Assembly: GCA_023130215.1 (NCBI GenBank)
Contig: JAGMAN010000101.1
Location: 1-5,157 of the forward strand
Length of the DNA: 5,157 nucleotides
Reading direction: 5' to 3'
DNA from: a bacterium
GTDB lineage: Bacteria; NPL-UPA2; JAGMAN01
The notes under the pieces were generated by a model. The model was not told where the DNA came from, made no database searches, and saw nothing but the letters and a program-made list of their open reading frames with translations. A program made the translations under genes and the position numbers. Below are positions 1 to 4,981 of this stretch, one piece after another; within the stretch, counting starts at the first letter, position 1; every line of letters starts with the position of its first letter.

Positions 1-34
1 TTCCTATACAGCAAAAAAGTTGCGAGGAATTTTC

Positions 35-62
35 TTGCATTGTATTTCAATCATGCTATAAT
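35..62 (+). promoter_or_regulatory. Sigma-70 type promoter with extended -10, driving the five-gene operon
   Basis: A perfect TATAAT -10 hexamer lies at 57-62 and is preceded by TGC at 54-56, which makes it an extended -10. A weak -35 candidate, TTGCAT (35-40), sits 16 nt upstream; only its first three bases match the consensus, as is common with extended -10 promoters. Transcription would be expected to start near 68-70, almost at the Shine-Dalgarno site, giving a leader of only about 20 nt. No other convincing promoter is seen inside the operon. The element is read directly from sequence; its activity is inferred. Confidence 0.72.
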
Positions 63-70
63 GTGTCGAA

Positions 71-77
71 AAGGAGG
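71..77 (+). promoter_or_regulatory. Ribosome binding site that fixes the start of the first gene
   Basis: AAGGAGG at 71-77 is a near-perfect Shine-Dalgarno sequence, 10 nt upstream of the ATG at 88. An in-frame ATG at 40 opens a longer frame, but it lies upstream of the -10 box, so it would not be on the transcript. This decides the start in favour of 88. Confidence 0.75.
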
Positions 78-87
78 CGATGTAGAT

Positions 88-762
88 ATGAAAATTATAG
101 GTGGTATCTTAGGGCGGTCTCCCTCCGGACCCATCCATGAACACATGATGAAAGTTAATGACTGTCTCAAACTTTTAAGGAAGTTAGTGAAAGAGTTTAC
201 AGAGGAAGACTATAGCAAGGTTAAAGAACACTCCGTAGAGATCTCAAGATTAGAGCACCAGGCGGATATGATAAAAGGGACAATTCGGGATAGTTTATCC
301 AAAAGTTTCTTCAGCTCCATTGAGAGGGCAGATATTCTGTCTTATCTTAAAGAGCAGGACAGGATTGCTGATTCTTGTGAGGATGTAGCAAAGCTTATGG
401 AGATGCGTAAGACGCGCTTGCCCGAGGTCTTGAAGAAAAGGCTGTTGAAGCTTACTGACAAGGTAATGGAGGCAGTAGAGGCAGTGAAGTCAGCTACAGC
501 GCAGTTGAAGTCTTTGGAGAAAAGCTCTTATGCCAGGAATGAACTGGACAAGGCGTTGAGATCATTAGACCTGGCGGCCAAGAGGGAGTGGGAAGCAGAT
601 GGGATACAACTTGATTTCGCTAAAAAATTATTTCAGGTAGAGAAGGAAATGGACCCTATCTCTGTATTCTTCTTAATAAACATATCTAAACAGATAGGGT
701 TAATTGCTGACCATGCTGAGAATGTTGCAGATATCTTGAGGAGAATGATTATCAGGAGGTAG
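88..762 (+). CDS. PhoU-like protein of the DUF47 / TIGR00153 family (phosphate-transport accessory protein)
   Basis: A 224-residue, mostly helical, soluble protein of the DUF47 (PhoU-like) family. Members usually sit beside phosphate transporters and are thought to modulate them in the cytoplasm. Length fits the family (roughly 210-230 residues). Two PhoU-type repeats are visible: an N-terminal helical half with ISRLEHQADMIKG (residues 52-64) and KEQDRIADSCEDVA (88-101), and a C-terminal half with KQIGLIADHAENVAD (201-215). The acidic D/E-rich signatures QDRIADSCED and GLIADHAEN correspond to the metal-cluster motifs of PhoU proteins. There is no signal peptide or membrane segment. The start at 88 is chosen from the AAGGAGG site and the promoter position. 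The cotransporter gene begins 2 nt after the stop, which supports a dedicated partnership. The family is clear; the exact role (gating the transporter or signalling) is inferred from context. Confidence 0.88.
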   Translation: MKIIGGILGRSPSGPIHEHMMKVNDCLKLLRKLVKEFTEEDYSKVKEHSVEISRLEHQADMIKGTIRDSLSKSFFSSIERADILSYLKEQDRIADSCEDVAKLMEMRKTRLPEVLKKRLLKLTDKVMEAVEAVKSATAQLKSLEKSSYARNELDKALRSLDLAAKREWEADGIQLDFAKKLFQVEKEMDPISVFFLINISKQIGLIADHAENVADILRRMIIRR

Positions 763-764
763 AG

Positions 765-2432
765 GTGGGCAGAGAATTAGTATTTGGACTAATTGGTGGA
801 TTAGGGCTATTCTTTTTTGGCATGAAACTGCTATCGGATGGACTCCGCAAAGTAGCGGGAGAACGGGTGAGAAGGATATTGCAACTACTCATCAAGACCC
901 CGGTCATTGGAGTCCTGGTCGGAGCGGCAGTCACTTGCATTATTCAGTCCTCAAGTGCCACTACCGTCATGACTGTTGGCTTAGTCAATGCCGGATTAAT
1001 GGGTCTCAGGCAAGCTATCAGCGTAGTTATGGGAGCAAACATCGGGACCACCGTTACCGCCTGGCTGGTATCACTCATCTCTTTTATGGAAGACTTCAAG
1101 ATCACGCACTTTGCCCTACCCATTATTGGAATAGGATTCGCCGTCTCCTCTATGGGAAGGAGCCGCAAGTCCAAACTCCGGGGTCAGGTCCTGCTTGGCT
1201 TTGGAATTCTCTTCCTGGGGCTCTCCTTTATGAAGGGAGCTTTTCAGCCTTACCACGACAGCCCGGCAGTCCAGAAGTTCTTCGAGAGCTTTAGCCGGAA
1301 TCCCCTCTTGGGGGTGCTGGCTGGAATGGTAGTCACTATGCTGTTCCAATCCAGTAGCGTCACCATTGCTATCATAGCGGTTATGGCCTTTCAGGGTTTA
1401 ATCAGCTTTCCGGCAGCCATTCCTCTCATCTTGGGCGACAACATCGGGACCACCATCACTGCTGAATTAGCCGCTATGGGCACAAATGTTCCGGCTCGAC
1501 GGACGGCTAGAGCTCATACAATGTTCAATGTAATCGGTGTAGCCTGGATGTTCCCTCTGGTTCAGTCTGGCTGGTATGCCAGAGCCATAGATGCTGTCAT
1601 TCCTGGTCCGATAGTAGCTGCCAACGTGATGTTTGCCATCGCTCTGGCTCACAGCGCTTTCAATATCGTCAATACTATTATATTCCTGCCTTTGATAGGT
1701 CTTCTGGAGAGGGTTTCCGTTAAGATAGTGCCTGGTGCGGCAGAGCTGGCAGCTGTCCCCAGGTATTTAGAGAAACATCTCCTTGACACTCCTCCCATGG
1801 CTTTTGAACAGGCGAGAAGAGAGATAGTGAGGATGGCAGAGGTTGCCCGGGGAGCAGTCAAGGATGCTATGGATGGATTTCTTAATAACGATGTTAAATC
1901 TCTTAACCGGGTAGCATCCACTGAGGAAGCCATTGATAATTTGCAAACTGAGATCACCCAATATTTAGTGGAACTATCTCAAAGAAATCTGAGTGAAGAA
2001 GAATCGCAGGAGCTGCCTGTTTTTCTGCACAGCGTCAATGACATTGAAAGAATAGGTGACCACGCCGAGAATTTAGTTGAGTTAGCTCAAAGGAAGATTG
2101 AGGAGAGGCTTCCCTTCACCGACCTGGCTATAGCCGAGCTAAAAGGGATGTACTCCGAGACAAGCAATATGATTGAAGATGTAATTACCGCTCTCAGAGC
2201 TAATGATAAGACCTCTGCCCGAAGGGCTCTCAAGCGGGAAGATAGAGTTAATCAACTACAGATTGAACTTCGTCAGAATCACATTCAGAGACTTAATAAG
2301 GGAGCTTGCAAGGTGCTTTCCGGAATAGTCTTTTTAGATTTTGTAAATAATTTAGAGAAAATAGGAGACCACCTCACTAACATCGCTCAAGCAGTCATGG
2401 GCTCACTTCGCTGGGAGAGGGCGGCTGAGTGA
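765..2432 (+). CDS. Na+/phosphate cotransporter family protein with C-terminal PhoU domain (NptA/YjbB type)
   Basis: A 555-residue inner-membrane protein of the Na/Pi cotransporter (PF02690) family, close in length to E. coli YjbB (about 540). The membrane part covers roughly residues 3-315 as two related halves. Each half carries the family signature: QSSSATTVM (61-69) followed by GANIGTTVTA (90-99), and QSSSVTIAI (195-203) followed by GDNIGTTITA (224-233). The QSSS motifs are the recognised substrate/Na+ site of this family. About nine hydrophobic segments are visible, followed by a cytoplasmic PhoU-like helical domain (about 345-550) with metal-motif repeats NDIERIGDHAENL (425-437) and NNLEKIGDHLTNI (528-540). 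The GTG start at 765 follows AGGAGGT (754-760), which overlaps the previous stop codon, so translation is probably coupled. Homologues move phosphate by Na+ coupling; some, such as YjbB, act mainly in export, so direction cannot be read from sequence. Confidence 0.92.
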   Translation: MGRELVFGLIGGLGLFFFGMKLLSDGLRKVAGERVRRILQLLIKTPVIGVLVGAAVTCIIQSSSATTVMTVGLVNAGLMGLRQAISVVMGANIGTTVTAWLVSLISFMEDFKITHFALPIIGIGFAVSSMGRSRKSKLRGQVLLGFGILFLGLSFMKGAFQPYHDSPAVQKFFESFSRNPLLGVLAGMVVTMLFQSSSVTIAIIAVMAFQGLISFPAAIPLILGDNIGTTITAELAAMGTNVPARRTARAHTMFNVIGVAWMFPLVQSGWYARAIDAVIPGPIVAANVMFAIALAHSAFNIVNTIIFLPLIGLLERVSVKIVPGAAELAAVPRYLEKHLLDTPPMAFEQARREIVRMAEVARGAVKDAMDGFLNNDVKSLNRVASTEEAIDNLQTEITQYLVELSQRNLSEEESQELPVFLHSVNDIERIGDHAENLVELAQRKIEERLPFTDLAIAELKGMYSETSNMIEDVITALRANDKTSARRALKREDRVNQLQIELRQNHIQRLNKGACKVLSGIVFLDFVNNLEKIGDHLTNIAQAVMGSLRWERAAE

Positions 2433-3205
2433 ACATTCAATCAGTAAAAAACCTTTTGAAGGATGTGCGGGCTAAAAAAATATCCGTGGAGAAGGCTCTC
2501 CGCCGGCTTAAGATTCTTCCCTACCAGGATTTGGGTTTTGCCAAGGTAGATAGCCACCGGACTCTCAGGAAAGGGTCCCCAGAAACAGTATTCTGCCCGG
2601 GGAAGTCGGTAGAAGAGATAGTAAAAATTGTAGATGAATTGGCGAAAGACAACTCAAGCGTCTTAGCCACCAGAGCCAATGAGGCCATTTTCCAGGCTGT
2701 TAAACTTCGCCATCCGAAGGCGCGTTACTTTGAGAAGGCAAGAGCAGTAATTATCAAGACCAGTAGCAATTTGCAACGGGTCAAGAGAAAAAAAGAAAAG
2801 TCAGTTAAAGGGAGGATCTTAGTGATCACGGCTGGCACCTCTGATATTCAAGTAGCTGAGGAGGCGGCCGTTACGGCCGAGTTCATGGGCAACCGGGTAA
2901 AGAAGCTCTATGATGTAGGAGTTGCCGGTATACATCGGCTCTTAGATAAGACCGAAGAGCTCTTTAAGGCCAATGTCATTATCGTGGTAGCTGGAATGGA
3001 AGGGGCTCTGCCCAGCGTGGTGGGGGGGATAGTTGAATGTCCTGTAATCGCTGTCCCCACCAGCGTTGGCTATGGAGCCAGTTTCAAAGGGATAGCTCCG
3101 CTGCTGACCATGCTCAATAGTTGCGCTCCCGGGGTAGCTGTGGTCAACATAGATAATGGCTATGGAGCAGGTTATTTAGCCAGCTTGATAAATAGGAGAA
3201 CATAG
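2429..3205 (+). CDS. larB: LarB: pyridinium-3,5-biscarboxylic acid mononucleotide synthase (nickel-pincer cofactor, step 1)
   Basis: A 258-residue cytoplasmic enzyme, full length for LarB. The family carboxylates C5 of the pyridinium ring of nicotinic acid adenine dinucleotide and cleaves the phosphoanhydride, releasing AMP, to begin nickel-pincer nucleotide synthesis. The N-terminal domain carries KVDSHRTLRKGSPETVFCPG (39-58). The C-terminal domain resembles the PurE carboxylase fold: VITAGTSDI (132-140), EEAAVTAEF (144-152), DVGVAGIHRLL (162-172), VVAGMEGALPSVVGG (186-200), AVPTSVGYGAS (208-218), LNSCAPG (229-235) and NIDNGYGAG (240-248). C232 in LNSCA matches the conserved cysteine reported to form the substrate adduct. 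The GTG start overlaps the transporter stop by 4 nt (GTGA), with a purine-rich GGGAGAGGG just upstream. A plain PurE is excluded by the N-terminal extension and the LarB-specific motifs. Confidence 0.95.
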   Translation: MNIQSVKNLLKDVRAKKISVEKALRRLKILPYQDLGFAKVDSHRTLRKGSPETVFCPGKSVEEIVKIVDELAKDNSSVLATRANEAIFQAVKLRHPKARYFEKARAVIIKTSSNLQRVKRKKEKSVKGRILVITAGTSDIQVAEEAAVTAEFMGNRVKKLYDVGVAGIHRLLDKTEELFKANVIIVVAGMEGALPSVVGGIVECPVIAVPTSVGYGASFKGIAPLLTMLNSCAPGVAVVNIDNGYGAGYLASLINRRT

Positions 3206-3212
3206 TAGTAGG

Positions 3213-4418
3213 ATGAGGATAGCCTATTTTGACTGTTTTTCCGGAATAAGCGGTGATATGATTTCAGGGGCATTGATTGATGCTGGCTTGAAGGTTAAAG
3301 TTCTTGAGGAAGAACTTAAAAAATTAGACCTGAGAGGATATCAAATTAAAACAGGAAAAGTGAAAAAGCATAACTTAGCCGGGAGACAGTTCAGAGTAGA
3401 AGTGACTAAGGGTAGGGTAGGGGAGCGAAATTTAAGCGAGATTCTCAGCCTTATTCAAAGAAGCAGATTGGATGAGGACATAAAGGAGAGAAGTCAGGCT
3501 ATATTTAGAAGGTTAGGAAAAGCTGAGGACAGGGTTCATAGAATGAAGAGGGGAGAGACCCATTTTCACGAAGTGGGAGCAATTGATTCCATAATAGATG
3601 TGGTAGGAGCAGTGATTGGGCTGAAGATACTGAGAGTGGAAAAGATCCATAGCTCTCCCTTATCTCTGGGAAGTGGATGGGTAGAAGTAGAAGGAGGTAG
3701 ATTGCCTGTGCCGGCCCCGGCTACCCTGGAGTTAGTGAAAGGCATTCCCGTTTCATTCTCAGATGTTGAAGGAGAACTGGTTACCCCAACGGGAGCGGCC
3801 ATTATCACTACCTTAACAGAAAACTTTGGCCAGGTTCCTCCCCTGAAGATAGAGTCCATTGGCTATGGAGCTGGCCGAAGAAATTTATCCGGCCGTCCTA
3901 ATTTGTTGAGAGTCCTCATTGGGCAGTCCAGGCCTGTATTTCAAAAACGGCCAGGCGGTAGTTATGAGCGAGATGAAGTGGTAGTGATAGAATCAAATAT
4001 TGATGATATGAATCCTCAGGTCTATGATTATCTGCAGGAGAGATTGTTTGAAGGAGAAGCCCTGGATGTCTTCCTGACCCAGGTGTGGATGAAGAAGAGC
4101 AGGCCAGGCATCCTTCTTACTGTTCTGTCTGAAAAAGCCCAGGCGGAAGATTTGATAAAGATTATATTCTCAGAGACTCCCTCCTTAGGCCTAAGAACCT
4201 ACTCAGTCAGCCGTTACAAACTGCCTCGGGTAGTAAAGGAGGTAAAGACAAAGTATGGGAAAATTAAGGTGAAAATAGCTAAAACCGGAAACAGAATAAA
4301 GCAGATTTCACCTGAATATGAGGATTGCAAAAGGATAGCCAGAGAGAAAGGGATTCCATTCCAGATGGTGTATGAAGAATCAAGAAAAAAGGGGAGGCTT
4401 CATGCAGGGAGTCATTGA
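3213..4418 (+). CDS. larC: LarC: nickel-pincer cofactor nickel insertase (CTP-dependent cyclometallase), single uninterrupted ORF
   Basis: A 401-residue protein of normal LarC length. LarC inserts Ni into pyridinium-3,5-bisthiocarboxylic acid mononucleotide using CTP, finishing the cofactor of LarA-type racemases and epimerases. Diagnostic segments are IAYFDCFSGISGDM (3-16), THFHEVGAIDSIIDVVGA (116-133) with a histidine pair likely to bind metal, GGRLPVPAPAT (161-171), GELVTPTGAA (187-196), the start of the C-terminal domain at ESNIDDMNPQ (260-269), KKSRPG (294-299) and ISPEYEDCK (365-373). In Lactiplantibacillus plantarum the protein is made as larC1 and larC2 joined by programmed frameshifting; here both parts are one frame. 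The ATG at 3213 is set by the stereotyped N-terminus. Its Shine-Dalgarno is poor: AGGAG at 3194-3198 lies 14 nt away, so translation may depend on coupling to larB, which stops 7 nt upstream. Confidence 0.95.
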   Translation: MRIAYFDCFSGISGDMISGALIDAGLKVKVLEEELKKLDLRGYQIKTGKVKKHNLAGRQFRVEVTKGRVGERNLSEILSLIQRSRLDEDIKERSQAIFRRLGKAEDRVHRMKRGETHFHEVGAIDSIIDVVGAVIGLKILRVEKIHSSPLSLGSGWVEVEGGRLPVPAPATLELVKGIPVSFSDVEGELVTPTGAAIITTLTENFGQVPPLKIESIGYGAGRRNLSGRPNLLRVLIGQSRPVFQKRPGGSYERDEVVVIESNIDDMNPQVYDYLQERLFEGEALDVFLTQVWMKKSRPGILLTVLSEKAQAEDLIKIIFSETPSLGLRTYSVSRYKLPRVVKEVKTKYGKIKVKIAKTGNRIKQISPEYEDCKRIAREKGIPFQMVYEESRKKGRLHAGSH

Positions 4419-4605
4419 TCGAATTGAGGAAGAGGTAGCCGTAATTCAATTGAGAGAAGGAGGGGAGGTTATTTTTCCCCTTGACCAGCTTCCTGAAGGT
4501 AGCTCTGAAGGAAGTGTGGTGGAAATTGTCATTAAGTCGGACGAAAAAGCTACCAGTCAGAGAAGAGAAGCTATAAGAAGAAGGCAGGAGCAACTGAAGA
4601 AATGA
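4402..4605 (+). CDS. DUF3006-type small protein of unknown function
   Basis: A 67-residue protein that opens MQGVIDRIEEEVAVIQLREG, followed by GEVIFPLDQLPEG and a charged helical tail ending RRRQEQLKK. The pattern VIDR-E-(D/E)-x-AV, a short beta-rich body, LPEG and a basic/acidic tail is typical of DUF3006 proteins, whose function is not established. The start at 4402 is preferred over an in-frame ATG at 4372 because GGGGAGG (4391-4397) lies 4 nt upstream and the family begins at this methionine. It overlaps the last 17 nt of larC in another frame, so it probably relies on ribosomes finishing larC. There is no signal peptide, membrane segment or cysteine. DUF3006 genes occur next to many unrelated genes, so a link to nickel or phosphate is only a guess. 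Confidence 0.72.
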   Translation: MQGVIDRIEEEVAVIQLREGGEVIFPLDQLPEGSSEGSVVEIVIKSDEKATSQRREAIRRRQEQLKK

Positions 4606-4618
4606 AATGATAAATGAT
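4605..4618 (+). repeat. Two tandem copies of a 7-mer just after the operon
   Basis: AAATGAT occurs twice in direct tandem (4605-4611, 4612-4618), followed by a partial third copy, AAAATG. It starts at the stop codon of the DUF3006 gene. No function is evident; it may be simple slippage in AT-rich spacer. Confidence 0.5.
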
Positions 4619-4652
4619 AAAATGCGCAGACAAATGTTTTACTTTCATAGGA

Positions 4653-4684
4653 AATGACACTTGAGCTTGTTGCTGTAAGTCATT
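4653..4684 (+). other. Imperfect inverted repeat between the operon and the tRNA remnant
   Basis: AATGAC (4653-4658) and GTCATT (4679-4684) are exact reverse complements, with AGC (4664-4666) and GCT (4672-4674) able to pair inside around a TTGTT loop. It is followed by AT-rich DNA but no clean T-run. It could be a weak terminator for the operon or an element near the tRNA promoter. The same stretch contains TTGAGC (4661) and TTGTTG (4667) upstream of TAATAA (4691-4696), so a tRNA promoter may overlap it. None of these readings is strong. Confidence 0.25.
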
Positions 4685-4699
4685 GAAATTTAATAATTT

Positions 4700-4742
4700 G
4701 CCCACGTAGCTCAGTTGGTAGAGCAGGGCTTTCGTAAAGCCA
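4700..4742 (+). tRNA. 5' half of tRNA-Thr(CGU), truncated after the anticodon arm
   Basis: The first 43 bases of a tRNA are clear. They comprise acceptor strand GCCCACG (4700-4706), TA, a D-arm GCTC-AGTTGGTA-GAGC (4709-4724) with the invariant GG, A26, and an anticodon arm GGGCT-TTCGTAA-AGCCA (4726-4742). Its outermost pair is a G-A mismatch. The loop gives anticodon CGT (4733-4735), meaning threonine (ACG codon). After this the sequence turns into an unrelated hairpin. The variable loop, T-arm (GGTTCGAATCC-like) and the 3' acceptor strand expected to read CGTGGGC are absent, and neither appears anywhere downstream to 5157. As it stands the gene cannot give a functional tRNA. It is a remnant of an integration, deletion or rearrangement, or of an assembly join. 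Confidence 0.8.
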
Positions 4743-4792
4743 AAATAAGGGATTACGTAAGTGGTTGAAAACACACGTAATCCCTTTATTTT
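4742..4792 (+). terminator. Long hairpin fused directly to the tRNA remnant (terminator-like or element end)
   Basis: GGGATTACGT (4749-4758) pairs perfectly with ACGTAATCCC (4775-4784). The stem extends outward through AAAATAA (4742-4748) against TTTATTTT (4785-4792) with a single bulged base, giving 17 base pairs. Inside, GTG (4761-4763) can pair with CAC (4772-4774) around an 8-nt loop. The 3' side runs into T-rich DNA, and the A-rich 5' flank gives the mirror pattern on the other strand, as in bidirectional rho-independent terminators. The stem is unusually long for a terminator and begins exactly at the tRNA breakpoint, so it may instead be the tip of an inserted element. Confidence 0.5.
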
Positions 4793-4846
4793 ATTATACT
4801 TACTTTGTTTGTTTCTCTTTGTCTCAATATGCTTCAAAATACCCCA

Positions 4847-4898
4847 TTTTGGTCCTCTTATGGACACTATTTGGACACCAGAATTAAGGAGGTCAAAA
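4847..4898. repeat. Imperfect inverted repeat flanking the TGGACAC pair
   Basis: The segment 4847-4860 (TTTTGGTCCTCTTA) and the reverse complement of 4885-4898 (TTTTGACCTCCTTA) agree at 10 of 14 positions. Further out, CCCCATTTT (4842-4850) faces AAAACTGGGG (4906-4915) with one extra base. The arrangement is roughly symmetrical around 4861-4884. It could be a protein-binding region or a degraded mobile-element end; chance is not excluded in AT-rich DNA. Confidence 0.3.
4861..4878 (+). repeat. Direct repeat TGGACAC, two copies at 11-nt pitch
   Basis: TGGACAC occurs at 4861-4867 and again at 4872-4878, with start-to-start spacing of 11 nt, about one helical turn. Such spacing suits cooperative binding on one DNA face. 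It lies about 120 nt beyond the tRNA breakpoint, so arm-type recombinase sites are one possible reading; this is inference. Confidence 0.4.
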
Positions 4899-4929
4899 GT
4901 ATCTGAAAACTGGGGTCAATATTTCATGG

Positions 4930-4966
4930 AAAAAAACACTTGGATAACCAAAATAGAGCTTTTTTT
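4930..4966 (-). terminator. Possible terminator for the minus-strand frame ending at 4982
   Basis: Seven A (4930-4936) and seven T (4960-4966) flank a small stem TTGG (4940-4943) / CCAA (4948-4951) with an ATAA loop. Read on the minus strand, this lies 16 nt past the stop at 4982 and ends in a seven-T run. The stem is weak and interrupted, so this is tentative. Confidence 0.3.
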
Positions 4967-4981
4967 CTTATTCATGGTTCT

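Larger units (their letters stand above)
4793..4981. other. AT-rich gene-free stretch
   Basis: No convincing gene is seen here on either strand. It is T-rich at 4793-4825, and it holds the TGGACAC repeat, an imperfect inverted repeat and a possible minus-strand terminator, listed separately. Short open frames cross it but have no family motifs and no good ribosome sites. It contains neither the missing tRNA half nor any conserved group I intron core. Confidence 0.5.

Noticed and set aside
40-87. Longer N-terminus for the PhoU-like gene from the ATG at 40
   Set aside because: It lies upstream of the -10 box and lacks a ribosome site; the ATG at 88 has AAGGAGG and matches family length.
944-1961. 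Several minus-strand and frame-shifted frames inside the transporter gene
   Set aside because: They are shadows of a well-conserved coding frame and have no ribosome sites or family motifs.
3566-3859. Minus-strand 97-codon frame inside larC
   Set aside because: It is antisense to the conserved HFHEVG to GELVTPTG region of LarC and is explained by its codon constraints.
4372-4401. Earlier ATG for the DUF3006-type gene
   Set aside because: It adds ten residues unlike the family start and lies upstream of the GGGGAGG that serves the ATG at 4402.
4605-4623. Tandem AAATGAT as the start of a CRISPR or minisatellite array
   Set aside because: Only two full 7-nt copies exist, without spacers, and the pattern ends at once.
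4743-4784. GTGGTTGAAAACACAC read as a degenerate T-arm that completes the tRNA
   Set aside because: It lacks the TTCGA core and a five-pair stem, and no CGTGGGC follows to pair with the acceptor strand.
4571-4867. Minus-strand 98-codon frame
   Set aside because: It runs antisense through the hairpin, the tRNA remnant and the end of the DUF3006 gene, with no family-like motif.
4731-4981. Group I or group II intron splitting the tRNA
   Set aside because: No GTGYG group II start, no recognisable group I P/Q/R/S core, and no 3' exon with a T-arm and CGTGGGC before the window ends. The break also falls in the 3' side of the anticodon stem rather than in the loop. A very long insert cannot be excluded.
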